The position numbers and the translations under genes were made by a program. DNA of 64,000 bases from Branchiostoma floridae (taxonomy: Eukaryota; Chordata; Leptocardii; Amphioxiformes; Branchiostomatidae), in NCBI RefSeq assembly GCF_000003815.2, contig NC_049982.1, positions 20,924,737-20,988,736 on the forward strand. The letters are read 5' to 3'. Below the pieces are notes generated by a model. That model ran no database searches. It saw nothing but the letters and a program-made list of their open reading frames with translations, and was not told the origin of the DNA. Shown piece by piece: positions 35,021 to 47,686 of this stretch (position 1 is its first letter; every line of letters starts with the position of its first letter).

Positions 35021-35332
35021 AAGGTGGGGTCACACCTGCGTATATATTTAAGTGCGTATGAGGCGCGCATGGGAGTATTTTCCTCCACCAGGCCCCACAG
35101 GTCGTTGTAATAATAATAGAAATTGGACAAACGTAAACAGGTAACATGTCAGACGAGTTAGCTGGGTCGCTAACCATACTTCTCGGTCAGCGAACTCATC
35201 TGGCATGTTTTATGTATCTATATTTGTCCAATTTGTACTGTTTTTCCCGCGACCTGTGGAGCCTGGTAGAGACTAAGAGCGTCATACGCACCTCGATCAA
35301 ACGGACTTGAATATATACACATGTGTGACCTT
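35021..35332. repeat. Roughly 310-bp imperfect palindromic element
   Basis: Left-arm landmarks GTATATATTTAAGT, CCACAGGTCG, AAATTGGACAAA and GACGAGTTAGCTG recur in order in the reverse complement of the right half (GTATATATTCAAGT, CCACAGGTCG, AAATTGGACAAA, GATGAGTTCGCTG). The halves meet near 35175. The outer ends begin AAGGT. No convincing target duplication was seen. Confidence 0.8.
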
Positions 35333-36380
35333 ATAACGCGTCACCAGGTTTGCCTTGTAATAGTAATGATACCACCAACAATACACATCCATGTAAAATC
35401 ATTCCGCATGTCAACAACACCCCTATGGGCTCTTTCTATCAGACACAATCAGGTATCCTTGGTTTCTTTTGCAAAATCAGTCATGTGTATCTTTCTTCCA
35501 TTGTTCACTAACGATGTTTTCTTTGTGGATGCCTTAAGGTGTGACAAGGCGCCTGCAAAGCTGTTGTGTTAAACCGAGGTTATTATTCCCATTATTCCCA
35601 AGGAACCCCCTTGTGGGTGGTGCAACCCCTATTTTCACATAATCAAGCCACGTCTATCATCTATCTATTACTTAAAACCGATACCGATACATAGAACTTC
35701 TAATATAAACTGGATGAGACCCCTTATTATGTCTCTAGAGAAGCTTTCAAACTACTGTCCAAGCAGAGGTTGGTGGGGAAGATCGTGACCTTTCTACCAT
35801 ATGTCCCGTTTTCTGTCCACACTCCCCGAGTGACTAGCCATCACAAAAAAATTAAACTGCAAAGAAACTTAATGGAATCAATTTCAAAAACAAATGAAGA
35901 CAAGGTTGACCATTTCTCATTTGAATTATTCTAATTCTGCTTTTCGATCTCCAACTTCTCTTGGGTCGCAGAAGACTAGTATTTCAGCAGCGTCTTCTAG
36001 CGACGATCATAAATATTGTAAGGTTTCCGAATGAACTCATGATTACAAGTATACGAGCAAGGAGTCCTTTTATCCGAGTAATGTCATGACAAACTACCAT
36101 GAGTTTCCTGAAAGAAAACATATCATCACTACAGCAAAATTTACAAGGAAATCACAACGTCCACATTCTGAACTTTTTGTAGTGTTATCACTAGCAGCTG
36201 GGATACCCTTTTGCAGCCCACTTGAATATGGGACAGGTATATTGTTAGGTTTAGGGGCGCCTGGCGTGCCAAGAATGTTGGGTGGACGGATGGAGGTTTG
36301 AGTGCTACTTTCCACAGTTTATTTCTATCTCCTTTTTATATTCTCTATTCCGTATTCCGGTATAAACCGTACCTTCGTGA

Positions 36381-36514
36381 TCACATTTGGTGGATGTCCG
36401 CAGCACGCAGAGATGTAAGAAGACCGTCAGGGCAGACAGGCGCATGGTTCCCTCCCCCGGCAGCCCGGGCCACTGCACCGCTCAAGGCATGGGCCACGGC
36501 CACACACTTCACTC
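36381..36514 (-). CDS. Possible terminal exon of an unidentified minus-strand gene
   Basis: After TTTCAG (36515-36520, minus strand), 134 nt encode VKCVAVAHALSGAVARAAGG and onward to RAADIHQM followed by TGA. GC-rich and codon-like in an AT-rich neighbourhood, with a good pyrimidine tract before it. It needs one base from the preceding exon, which does not fit the phase-0 end of the 40206-40263 exon directly, so an exon is missing or this is a separate gene. The plus strand is also open here (36298-36612), so strand is uncertain. Function unknown. Confidence 0.35.
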
Positions 36515-37689
36515 CTGAAACGGACCAGTCATTATTACCTCCAGTACGGGAAGAAGATTCCTCTCCAAAGAGGGTATTGTTTTTGGTTGTGTATGTGTCT
36601 TTGCGCCTGTAACTCAAGATCCTTTTGATGGATTTGTATGAATTTACCAGAGGATACTGTACGTAGTTGCATGAATAATTGCATTCATCGTGTAAAGGAA
36701 ATGAAGATCTACTCGCTTACCAAGCTGTCATCCGGACCTATTACCTTTTTTTTTGATAACCCTTGTGAGATAGAACAAAATGCCGCATTGACAAAAGTTA
36801 AAGTTGGCGCTCTCCAGGTGCTAATTGCCTTGCTGTTGTTGTCGTTGTTACATACACCAATCGGGTTGTGTTTTCGGTTCCGTAATAATATGTGTGTGGA
36901 TATATGATTATGAACAGCATGTGGATGGATCGTCGTGATATTTGACATATGTGTTGGCAAAAAGTAGGACACGTTCAATTAAGAGAACTTTCGCGACACT
37001 GCACGAATGCCCGACTCCTGTATCCTACAATCTGCATACAGATGATCACAAATGTATAAAGTTTGACTTCCTGTCTTTGTATTCTACGGTAACCAATCAT
37101 GCTTGGGTCTCCATATCGGAGGATGCGCCCTACATGGGTGAATGTACCGACCAGGAGCATAACAGTACGCAATCGGTGAATGCAGGCCCAAGATATCTGG
37201 CAAATTTCCCTGCTCTTTTTTTTTATACGTACAAAGTGAAATTAGCCATGAGTTGCAAATTGTTGACGTGAACAACAGTCATTGTAAAGCACTAAGCTAC
37301 GTAGGCGGGCACGTGTAGGCACCAGCATGTGCGCCGTACGTGTGTTCTGCGGGGGGATGTACGAGGAAACGCAAACGTAGACGTCACTCCCGGTCACGTC
37401 ACTACAGTACAGGCCACGTGGATAAGTCCACTCGCGTGGGCTGCATGAAGATTCAAGATTCTTGAAACTCTATATGAAACTCAGGGCTATTGACATGAGA
37501 TGAGAAAGTTTTTTATTTCATTATTGACAGCTAGGATGCTCCTGTCAATTGACAGGATGCTCCTTGTGAATATTAACTGTAAAGTCTAACCTCAACCCTG
37601 GGGATAATCCTGTACGGTGGTGCAGATCTCGAAAAAATACAACTTATTTACATCTCTGAGCAATAGTAATTGACAAGACTAAAAGGATA

Positions 37690-37785
37690 GATGGGTGTTA
37701 AAAAGGACTGCACTGACCGGGGTCGAACCCACGCCCTTTTATCATGAGTGATGACACCGATTCATTGACTGGATGTTTGCCGATT
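37690..37785 (-). repeat. tRNA-like sequence (possible tRNA-derived SINE or pseudogene)
   Basis: The minus strand carries GTGGGTTCGACCCC, a strong RNA polymerase III B box, with a degenerate A-box-like stretch about 45 bp upstream. An acceptor stem does not form, so it is not a functional tRNA. Confidence 0.4.
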
Positions 37786-38287
37786 CAAAGGTACATGTAT
37801 TTCTGTGCTTCCGACTTTGTACTATTGACAGGAACCTCTCGCCATAGCCATGCACCAAAACTGATATGTTGCCATGCAAATGGCGGCCAATGCGAAGCAA
37901 ACACACGGCCTGAGCTACATGGAACAGATAAATCATGGCATTGCCAAGAAAAATAACCAAAAAATGAATTTACGACGAAGCTGTTGTGCTGTCCTGGCAG
38001 AGTTCATACCTAAATCTGAACCACCATCACATAGCCTATCATGAACCGTTACGCGAGTCTGCAGTAGCCGAGTTTGCGGTACAAACTGCGCTATTACGGT
38101 ACCGGCGGTGCTGTATACTGGCGCTGGCAGGTTAGGTAACAGTCGTATCCATCGGACATACATGTAGTGCTGCATACACCTACTCTTTCCGAGAAGTGTG
38201 GCGTTAGTTTTTTCTAATGCAATGAGGGCTTCTAAGAAACGTCATTGACGTCCACTCGCCTTGGCGTACATGATGTCAGGGTACGGA

Positions 38288-38362
38288 CCTCCGATGCCCA
38301 GGCCGGGATTCAACCCCGATCCGTCATCCAGAGAGGTGAAACTTGTGATAACCACTTAAAAA
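38288..38362 (-). repeat. Second tRNA-like sequence (minus strand)
   Basis: The minus strand has AGTGGTTATCAC, then a 40-bp spacer, then CGGGGTTGAATCCCGG, resembling the D-arm and T-arm of a tRNA. The anticodon arm and acceptor stem are poor. Probably a tRNA-derived repeat. Confidence 0.4.
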
Positions 38363-39229
38363 GGGAGGAGGCATATCTCTTGCATAATAAACAGTGGTAG
38401 TCTTATTAACATTCATCTCTTGCACAATAAACAGCGGTAGTCTTAACATTCAAGAAGTGACCACAACCCAGAAATAAATGAGCAAGAGGCAGAATTCTTC
38501 CAACCTATAACCTGACATTTCCATCCTTTACTGTTCGATTTCTTGGCGATCCTACTCTACCCAAGACCCAAACAGCGGATCACGAGGCTGATGTTAGCGA
38601 CTGTTCTGACATTTGCACTCATTGCGTCTGTACAAAAATGTGGGAAATGTAAAAATAAAAGATACTTGCCGTAAGGCGTGGCTGTTCTATCCTCTGTAGC
38701 TTTGCTACGACGTAATAATCAAAAGGTAAACACAGAGTCCTGAAATTTCACGCGAGTAGTAATAAAACAGCATTTCCTTTGAAGTTAGGTCCGGTCAAAC
38801 TGCGAAATTTCGTCGTAGAAGAGGATGCGATAGAAACTGCTTGGGTCAGACTAATAACGGAAAGGACATCAGCTCCATCTCGCCAGGAGTCTTCGGTAAG
38901 GCCCTTGTTGCAGAGGATGTTTGCAGCCGGTGTACTCAGAAAACAAGATCAGTGCGGAATGATGTATGCCAATAGCAGGGCGTCTCCCCGTGATGCAGGG
39001 ATCGGCATGGTTACCGGAGGATTTGCGTCCAGGCGACGGGTACGCTGACGTCCTCTTCGCGGTGATGTCACGGAGAGAGTTCGCGCGGCATAGCCGAACG
39101 GCAGAGAACTCCTCTGACATTTCTACCGCACGAACGCCTGCTACCGAACACCGGCGCCTGGCTGGCCGGGCCACCTGCGTCCCTCTCTCATGTAGCTTGG
39201 TCTCTTGGCGACCACAGGGACGGGCTTAA

Positions 39230-40205
39230 CCCGTTAACGTCTGACGCAAGGAACGCCGTCAGTTCTCCCTTCTTCCAGCACCTGAGATTACGTTTGGTTA
39301 CGTGTGCCTCTATTTCTTGGCTTAGAAGTACAACGGCTGCAAAAATGCATTCGTGATGAGATTTACAGGAAACTAAGATGTTAAGCCGCACAAGACACTT
39401 TCGGGTGTACAACTGCTGTTTGTAAGGAAAGTGGACGCTAACAAATCTGGTAGAAAACGGCCAAAGTTGAGCGCCACAGAGAGAAACTCCTTGAGGATTA
39501 AGATCACTGCAGACTGTTAGTAAATGACTGCGGCCACGATGCCAGCATGGACGAGTCGACAGCACTGACGGTCGTCTGAAGAATTTAACTGTCCTAAGCA
39601 GCTGTCGGACCCTTTTCAAAGATTGAAGCTTCAGGAGCAGTAAGAATGTTTGTGCCGACTGTTCGTAGAAGACTACGGCCGACCGCGTCAGCATGTCGTT
39701 CTTCTGTGGACGGCAACATAAATTGGTCTGAAAAACTGTCCTAACCAGCTGTCTGGACCTTTTCATGTCGCCTGAACACACGTCATAGAAGGCAGTATAG
39801 CGTTGTGTTGACATCTACGAGCAAAGTGCAGCCTTCAATTTTTCTGGATTATCTCCTTGATTTAACGTTACATGTTATATATATGAGTCTGACTTTGCCA
39901 GAGATTCTAAGCTCTCAATGACCATCGTTTGATATCACCGTTTGATATCATGTCGGCAGCTGCTAAAGCTGACCAAATGTGACCAAATGCAATGTATAAG
40001 ATTCTGTTGGACGGGTAAGAGTCGGAGGGAAAACGCAGCCAGAAATAGAATTCATCCAAATACAAAGCGCCACAGTCAGTCAATATTTACTATGTCATAA
40101 ATGAATATGCAAACCAATAACTAGGACAACCAGTCTACTATAGTTTACATGTTTACATGTTTAGACTGAAGGGACTACCCTATAAGATCAATCAATCAAT
40201 GTTAC
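39230..40205. other. Non-coding stretch with a diverged duplication
   Basis: AACTGTCCTAAGCAGCTGTC near 39588 recurs as AACTGTCCTAACCAGCTGTC near 39735 together with flanking TTTTCA and CGTCAGCA-like sequence, indicating a diverged tandem duplication of about 140 bp. A 208-codon minus-strand open frame spans it but resembles no protein, and its internal repeat simply reflects the DNA duplication. Confidence 0.5.
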
Positions 40206-41326
40206 CTGGTTGGTGATGAACTGAGAGATGGCCTCAGTGTCACCTGTCCCGTCCGCTACGGTTCTGAAACAGAGACGGTTGAAACACGACCCTTGACATT
40301 CAAATTAGATTTCGTCCACCCCAGCCAGGTCTATAAGACCCTATAATGCAGGATAAGGTTCACTCGGACATACTTCTAGTCTCCCATAGCATTTCCTGAT
40401 TCACGTGGGAAACCGCAGCACCACAAACCACTGCACCACTTGTGAGTAATCGACAACAACACAGTCATTGAACCCCGACAAGAACAAAAACACAGTGATG
40501 TGACAAACAGAATAGCGCATCTAACAACGATGGATAGTTATTTTTTGTTGTGTTATGGTTTTGATTGATCGATTGACCAATATCAGTACCCAGCACTGCT
40601 GACTATAGGGACGATGCTTCGTCTATGTATTTATGACTCCTTAATCCCACCATCATATATATATAGTTGAACGGGTTTTGGGTTGCCGACAGATGCACAA
40701 TGGGTTCTACTTTGTGCATAGAGTCAGGACAAGTCATTTCTGTAAATTCTCCCAGCTATGTAGCACTCTTACGCTATACTATCTGTTTATCTAACTTTCA
40801 GCAGAGCAGGTTGACCCGCACACTTCAGGTCGCGTTTTCCCCCTTCTCTCTCAGCTAAATGGGTATCTCACGAAACGGATGCGGTACGTTGGTGGTGTTG
40901 GTGCGAAACGAAATTCATTGTAATATAAAGAAGCTTCCTATGTTTTACTGGCTATTTTCGTGCGTTTCTCAAGAAAGTCAACTCAAATAGAACGCAATGA
41001 CACCGCCAACGTACCACAGTCTAGTGAGATACCACTTAATGCTGCGAGGTGCCACCAGCAAATGATCATAATAAACGGGATTTTGGTACAAAAAGGCCTC
41101 CTTATGATTATGCCCGGAATTTGAGTTGTCCACCTTATTTCTTGGTGAGGCCCAGAACTAATAGAAACTAATAATCACCCATCGTACTATTAACTGGTAA
41201 CAGAAGAAACTGAACGCAAAGAGAAATATCCGAAAGAACTGAAACAAAGTCTTACCTTAGGAAATTGTAGAAAACATGGCCACTACCACTAGAATTTCCA
41301 CAGCATGCACCTGGATGATTGTTCCT
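40206..41326 (-). CDS. Two linked internal exons of an unidentified minus-strand gene
   Basis: Exon 41326-41256 (71 nt) encodes RNNHPGACCGNSSGSGHVFY and NFLR. Exon 40263-40206 (58 nt) encodes TVADGTGDTEAISQFITNQ. Both have AG acceptors and GTAAG or GTAAC donors, and the junction phase (AG|A) is correct, giving one open frame through both. I do not recognise the protein. Upstream exons would lie between 41.3 kb and SNRNP27, or further. The downstream partner may be the 36381-36514 exon through an exon I could not find. Confidence 0.5.
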
Positions 41327-43184
41327 CTGAACATAACAAGACCACTTCTGCGTTACAAAGTACGTTTCTTTTGAACCCTCGTGTTATAAGAGGTCAGTTC
41401 TAGTCCCGGGCGGTGTTCTGACGCACACGAGCTTGGGCTGACGTCTGCTGAGACGCGTGTTTGGCCGGAAATGGTATTATCCGCTCCTCCGGTGGGCTGG
41501 TATGTGAACGAACCACACGTACAGACGACTACCTTAGTACCTGAGCCACTAAGCCATTATAGCGGGGAGATGTTGAAAACAGATGGGTTATTTACATCAT
41601 TAGGGACCGGTTATGTGGTAGTTAGGATTTATGTGTGACATAAAGGATGTGTTCAGGATCGAAAAGAGGTTAATGGAGACTATTTGAAGTTGCATCTGTT
41701 GGAAAGAAACTTAACAAAACGCACAACAATGTACAACAGTTACTAGTCACCTTGATCCATGGAAACACACTGGAAGTTAGCAGAATGCAAATTGATTTTT
41801 TTTCTCTCTAACCGTTTCATTCAATTCAAGTGTAAGCATACATTGCAACACTAAATAATAGCTCTTGAAAAATCTGTATAACAAATACTGCTCTCTGAGT
41901 TAAACCCTGACATTTTGTAACCCTTTCCCTTATGTTACCTGTGACTGAAATATGCACTCAGCTAAAGTGACCTTTGGCATTTCATTATTCATAAGGAAAC
42001 AGAAATTTTAAATCGGGACATCTCAAATTTCATCTCCGAACCCTGATATTTTAAGATGTCACTGGATATTCTGACAAAAGTATGTCACCAAATATTCTGG
42101 CTTTCCTCTCCATTATGTCAGAAATAATGCTTAATATTACATGTACATGTATATATATTATTTGAAAGAACAAACTTCCAATGTTCTTTTAAATCCATGG
42201 TTTTACTTTCTGCATCAACTCCGTCTGCTAAACACACCTGTTCTTTCCTTTGATAAAATCGACACTGCAGTGAGGCTATCTGCAGTACCCAAACTTGACA
42301 CACGGAGGCACTATTTAGCCCCTACTACTAGCATATGGTGAATGGGTAAATTCTGTACAATGTACCTACCTTGGTAGGGTAAAAGAGAACAAAGCACACA
42401 AGTCAATTAGAAAACAGAACACACTGCTGAGCAAGTTACTGAAGCTGAGAAGACAAACTCACATTGGACACTGACTTGTGCAAAACGTTTATTGGTGAAA
42501 ACAAGTACAAAGACAGGAAGGTCAACAACAAGTACTTTGGCTACTTCTAACTTGTTACATTCTTTCTACTTCCCTAGTCCTGGTTATTGATCATTCCATC
42601 TATATACTATAGTTCAAAATGGCAGTTAGAAAGATTCTCCCTACTAAGCCACTATGATATAAGAGCATATGTTATGATTAGAATGACAGAATAGGGGAGA
42701 GAATATTCCTGACTTCTGTACTTTTGTACTATTCAAATGAAAAAATCAAAGCTTATTGAGGAGGAGTAATTCATAACTTTCAATGCCCCAAGGGAAGTTG
42801 CTAAATATAAGTGATTAAACAGAACTGAATATCCAACATATCATTGAAAGATACATTGTTCAATTAAGGCAGGACATGTCTTTTTAACATAAAATTCAGT
42901 GTCCATAAATTTACCATACTGACTTACATCTTTGATAAGCACTGAGAAATGTTTAGAGAATTGACACTCCCAAGCACTTACAGAAGGAATATATATGTAT
43001 ATATATGGACTGTCCCTCTCATTGCTAACCCTGTTGCAACTTCTCTGAACTGTCCCCACATTTAACTTCTCTTCTATCTGGAGTATTCTATCCCTACTTC
43101 ATGGAAATCCTAAAAATGGTCACAAATGAATCATTGATATCTAAGCCTAATGGCTCCTCCCATGTCATATATTAACTGTCCCCT

Positions 43185-46100
43185 TCAAGCAATGGAATCC
43201 AGTGGTCGGTTGAAGCCACCCCTGCGGTTCATGTATTGCCTGCAGCATACAAACATAGACACCAGTTATTTCCACATAAATGTCATTCAGTCTTACTTTA
43301 CACACCTGAACAGTCCAACAAGACCTAATTCAATTGGTCAAGTGTTACCATAGATGTTGAAGTGCTGTTATCTCAACTGCTGAGTTGCTAGTAAGTGTGA
43401 GACTGTGCAACTGCAAAATATTTTGGTTTCTGACTGGCTGGCCATAAAGGTGGTGGATTTTTCCATCAGTTGATTATAGGGCTACTATTGTTTTAATAAA
43501 CATAAAAGAACAGCGAATACTTTATTTTGTTCCAACCACAAAATCAAATTACCGCGAGCTTGAGTTTCATCCCAACTGCAGTTATCAATAGTCAAAACAA
43601 AGTATTCTTTTGCGAAAGATACAGTCCACAAGACTTACCGATATCTCCTTTTTTGCAGGATGTTGGCGGCACCAGCTTTGGTTTGCGTGTCCTTCTTTTG
43701 CTTTCCCTACAAGGAAAAGTGAAGGAAACTTTCAATGTTACACAATGTCTCTATTGAGGCTGCTGCTAGGAGCGCAATTCTAGTCGGGCTAATGGAAATG
43801 TATTACTACAAGTATTAATATTAGGCTAGACATAATCTTGATATCATAGATGTCATCCTAGGTAACATATCATAGCATAGCACATGTATGACTATTATAA
43901 CACTTGAGTATTTTCTTACTTTTGAGACAGTTCTACAAACTTAAGGGCCCAAAGACATGATAATTTCAATCACTGACCTTTGTGGAGTCAAAGTCACAGA
44001 ATCCCATCATTTTCATCATCTCAATCTCATCTTCTGTCTTCCCCTCCAGTTTGGAGGCTGAAACAGACAACCAGGTCAAAAATTCTGTACAGTTCAACCA
44101 GTCTTCAGATGTTGACATAAACTAACAAATCAGGGCTCAAAATACTGGGCGCACGTAAAAAATTGGAGCTGAGCATTTAAGTCTTGTATGTGGTTGCATC
44201 GGTGCACCTTTTTATTTGTGTAGGGTTAGGTATGTATAGATAAGATAAGATAATATTAGTATACAGCATATCCTTCACATAAGTGTACATATTCAAAAAA
44301 ATATAACCCCTTTCTATCATTTGTTTAAAATTTTGAAGTCAGTTGTTGAATTTCAGATTCAAGCTCTAAAGAGGAGCAGAAAGAATTTTCTGACATTCTT
44401 TTTTCTGCCAACCCAAATTTGTTGGTTATTTCCAAAAATGAATTTCAAGCCCCACAAAACAAACTAACAAACCATTACAATCACTGCAAAGTATGGAAGA
44501 GAATTGGCTGACTCACGATCAATCTCCTTCCTAACAGGCGGACTGCTCCCGCGCTTGGACCTGCTACGACTGGTACTGGGAGATCTGAGCAGTGACAACA
44601 GGAAAGTGATGAAAGAACATGAGCACACATAAACTACTTCACCTGTCATACTCTACAAGTGTTGTATAGTGGTACTACCTTACTAGGTTTTTTTCTACAT
44701 GCAAAGAGCAAAAGTTTATATGTGTTTACTGCTTGGCTCCTCATTTTTGTGAACACTTCTCATTTTCATTCAACCAACAACTACAATAGGACATTGCCCC
44801 TGCCCCCCTTTCCAAGTGAATAACTCACCCTGAACTTCTCCGTCTGTGGGGTGACCCTGACCTTGATCGCCGCCGTGGAGACCGGGACCTACAAGAACAA
44901 AAGTTGAAGCTAGTCATGTGGATGTTCCAAAATGATGCAGAAAATTAGCACTGTACCTATCTCTTGGAATGATCAAGACTTCTTTTATCTGAGGTTGAAT
45001 AGTAGTGATTGCAATAGGGGAAAAATATTGACCTTGTATATGTTAAATATTAACTTCCGAACACATCAGCTGAAGCACAGCATACTTCCTACGCTCACCT
45101 TGATCTGCGTCGTCGGACTGGGGATCGTGATCTAGATCTGGTACGTCTGCGCCCCTCTGCACGCCGTCGTCTCTCCCTCTCCCTGGACGCTGATCTCGAC
45201 CTCCGGCGATCCCTCTCCCGGGAGCCAGAGCGCCGCCTGTCTGTTTGAGAGATGTAACATTATTGAAATGATTAACATTGAAAGAACCAAAGGTAAGGAA
45301 TGAACAAAATATGTAAAAAAACTGACACCACTGAAAACATCACTGTATGCACATCAGAGATAACCACTTAATTTTCCTCATCCTATCCACTTGAAACGTT
45401 ATATGTCAACCTATAGCCCTGCACCGTATCGACCTGCAATCGTTGCACAATAGCTAGCCATGTACACCTGCCAATCATGTTGCTGCCTATGGTCAAAAGG
45501 GTAACAAGACTGGCTGGTAATTTTCCCTCAAACAAGTCAAGGGGAGTACTGTAAATGCAGAAATGTTCGCGGTGGATTAATGTTCGCGGGGGTTTTCGTG
45601 GTGACCACTTCACTGCGAACTTAAAACCCCCGTGAACATTTTTCTATTATTGTATTTGACTGCAGTCTATGGTACATGGTGTTACCGCGAACTTAAATGC
45701 ATTTACAGTATCTGATTGGCTGACAGTTAACCAAGACGGATGCCAGGGCCGTTTCTTGACAAATATGATTAAAAAAGCAACTGAAGGCACCTCATTAGAA
45801 AACACGTTCATTACTAGATTTCAGTTCAGCACCAGATTTCATTGCTGGTAGTTGATACCAGTGATATCCTGGTATCAACCCCTGTACAGCTTTGGTCCAC
45901 AAAACAATAACAAGTTTGTATGGGGAGGGGGGTACCAGGAGACTACAGTGCAGTACACTATAACTTAGTATAAGTCTAGCCCCATTTTAAATTTTCCACT
46001 TTCCAACTTATGAACACACTTACAAATGACTAAGAAATCCGGGGTTCGTTCATAACTTAGTTACTAGTATGTGTAACGTTATATTTTCTCTCCTGGTGTG

Positions 46101-46322
46101 AAAAAAAAATGTTCTTCTCTCTCTTTTATCAGAAAAATACTTGCAGAAATCAAGGACCAGTCTAATGACTTTTGTGTCGTTCGTTTTTGATATTCATCGT
46201 GCAAAAAAATCACAGCGGCCGAAAATATTTTTGTAAAACTTGGTGCACCAAAAACATTTAATATAAACACGAAAAAGCCATATTTTACCTCTTCTGGGTG
46301 ACCTGCTTCGGCTTCTCACCAT
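43185..46322 (-). CDS. SNRNP27: U4/U6.U5 small nuclear ribonucleoprotein 27 kDa protein
   Basis: Component of the spliceosomal U4/U6.U5 tri-snRNP, nuclear. Seven exons: 46322-46289, 45240-45099, 44888-44829, 44584-44517, 44057-43978, 43706-43639, 43239-43185 (TGA). Every phase closes, giving 168 residues (human about 155). The N-terminal two thirds are an RS-rich region ([11 protein letters not shown], then [20 protein letters not shown]). The conserved C-terminal domain has [25 protein letters not shown], and the family-specific end [23 protein letters not shown]. The human motif ends DFIA where this has DSIA. The start was chosen because ATG at 46322 opens the RS region and splices in phase. 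Confidence 0.95.
44130..44463. mobile_element. hAT-like MITE, second CAGGGCTC family copy, 8-bp TSD
   Basis: CAGGGCTCAAAATACTGGGCGC at the left; the right end contains CCAAAAATGAATTTCAAGCCCC, whose complement matches the left part of the 5458 copy. The 8-bp direct repeat CTAACAAA lies at 44122-44129 and 44464-44471. It sits in an SNRNP27 intron. Confidence 0.75.
45547..45710. mobile_element. Short TA-flanked MITE, TACTGTAAATGCA...TTCGCGGTG family
   Basis: TACTGTAAATGCAGAAATGTTCGCGGTGG is mirrored by CCGCGAACTTAAATGCATTTACAGTA. The middle contains GGTGACCACTTCACTGCGAAC. Fragments of the same family occur near 6297-6340, 59207-59235, 60975-61080 and 63175-63240. TA at each end suggests a Tc1/mariner-type target. 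Confidence 0.75.
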
Positions 46323-46834
46323 CTTCTCTTCAATCAGCCTCGTTCTGGAGAATTCCCTGGATTACCCAATTTAAATAATTTATGTACATGTCACAGGCAA
46401 CGCAGACAAACTGCGTCCCAAAATAAATCACTATATGTATAAGATAACAAGGATGAAAGTCTAAAGCTCACAATAGACAGTCTTTTATTTATTTTGATAT
46501 CTTATAGCTAAACTTTAGACAACCATATCGGGTCTAAACTTCATATTTGGGTATGTAGTTTTACACTTTTTGTTGTGACCATGATGTCACCAGTTATTGT
46601 TTGGGCAGATCAGGCTACAGCTGCAGGCCGTATGTCTGATCTACAGCGGGTTTTACACTTGTACCGTCCAGCTAGTTTTGTAGAGTTTGACTGTTTTATA
46701 AGTTACTATCCGCGGAACATTTAAGTACACAATCACCAAGAAACAATTAAAATATCCAATCACTGGTCAAAAAAGCTGCCAGTGTTCTCTTTGATTGATT
46801 CATAGAGTTTAAATTTCGCCTGCACAGCATGTCC
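46323..46834. other. Short intergenic gap upstream of SNRNP27
   Basis: Should include the SNRNP27 promoter. A small inverted repeat (GATCAGGCTACAGCTGCAG / ACATACGG..GATC, about 46608-46645) is the only structure seen. No exon. Confidence 0.5.
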
Positions 46835-46907
46835 GCCCCAGTGGCCTAATGGATAAGGCGTCAGCCTCCTAAGTTGAAGATTGCGGGTTCGAGTCCCGTC
46901 TGGGGTA
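46835..46907 (+). tRNA. tRNA-Arg (anticodon CCT)
   Basis: Folds completely: acceptor GCCCCAG with CTGGGGT (a G-U at 1-72), D-arm GGCCTAATGGATAAGGC, anticodon stem TCAGC with GTTGA around loop CTCCTAA (anticodon CCT at 46868-46870), and T-arm GCGGGTTCGAGTCCCGT. The A and B boxes are canonical. A TTTTT tract at 46913-46917 is the polymerase III terminator. It closely matches vertebrate tRNA-Arg-CCT and has no intron. Confidence 0.96.
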
Positions 46908-46962
46908 AAATATTTTTGTCCATTTTCTTCGTCATTTGTCACTGCCAGCCATTTTTTACCTT

Positions 46963-47686
46963 TTACAAGTCACCCTCCATCCCTAACACACCTGCGTCAT
47001 TGCTGACCCAAGTCACGTCTGCTGTGACGTTGATGTGTGGCCCGTCTGGACGAACAAATGCCCAGAGCCAATCAGGGATAAAACCTAACTACCTGTCGGC
47101 CTTCCCATCATCACACAGCCACCTGTCTGGTGCCGCCCACCTCCTGCAGTACCAATTTCTGGAATAAGCCAAATCAGAAACCCCAAAATGCATAGAAAAT
47201 TTATGCATCTGATTGCAAAAAATAGCGTGAACATTAAAGTGTTAACGTTACCCTACGTTGGGCCTCTGCAAGATTTAACTAAGCTATCATCTCCATTTGA
47301 TGAAGGCAGACACCTTGCCATCCTGTGTTTACAATCTACTGACATATCAGACAGAAGTGTCTTTCTCCTCCATTGAGCTCTTATCTACAACACACTGTCT
47401 ACATCTTTTCACAACCGCCTCTGTCAATGGTCCAGAGAAGACCTACCTTATTCAGCCGCTCTTCCTCCACCCGTTTCGCCCAGCCTCCTTCAAACCTTGA
47501 TGCTCCACACCAGACGTCTTGCTCATTAGCATACAAGCTAGACGCACGCATCCTGATTCCACTGGTTGACGTATCCCTAAAAGGGACCGTTATTTTGTAG
47601 CATTTCGTACCAGTGTGTTGAGTAGAAGCTTCCAGCCCGCCCACTGTCGGTAGCGGTAACGTTACAGTGGGCGGCAACAGCGTCAT
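46963..47686 (-). CDS. Compact two-exon gene, unidentified, 121 aa
   Basis: Exon 1, 47686-47447, encodes a stretch beginning MTLLPPTV and running through CYKITVPFRDTSTSGIRMRA, YANEQDVWCGASRFEGGWAK and EEERLNK, ending in phase 0 at a GTAGGT donor. Exon 2 starts at 47088 after GGTAG and reads LGFIPDWLWAFVRPDGPHIN, then VTADVTWVSNDAGVLGMEGDL and TAA (46965-46963). Alternatively a donor at 46991 would splice on in phase 1 to exons not found. The amino-acid composition (W, D, P, ordered blocks) and two in-phase splice sites make it credible. I do not recognise the family. A start at the internal Met (47551) is also possible. It ends about 55 bp from the tRNA on the opposite strand. Confidence 0.6.

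Larger units (their letters stand above)
33587..36380. other. Intergenic stretch upstream of the SOD-repeat gene
   Basis: No convincing exon was found. It should contain the promoter of the SOD-repeat gene just to the right of 33586; no clear TATA box is seen. Two foldback elements (34161-34310 and 35021-35332) account for part of it. Confidence 0.55.

Noticed and set aside
39188-39814. 208-codon minus-strand open frame
   Set aside because: Internal protein repeat only mirrors a diverged DNA duplication. No family resemblance, and GC-rich chance openness explains its length.
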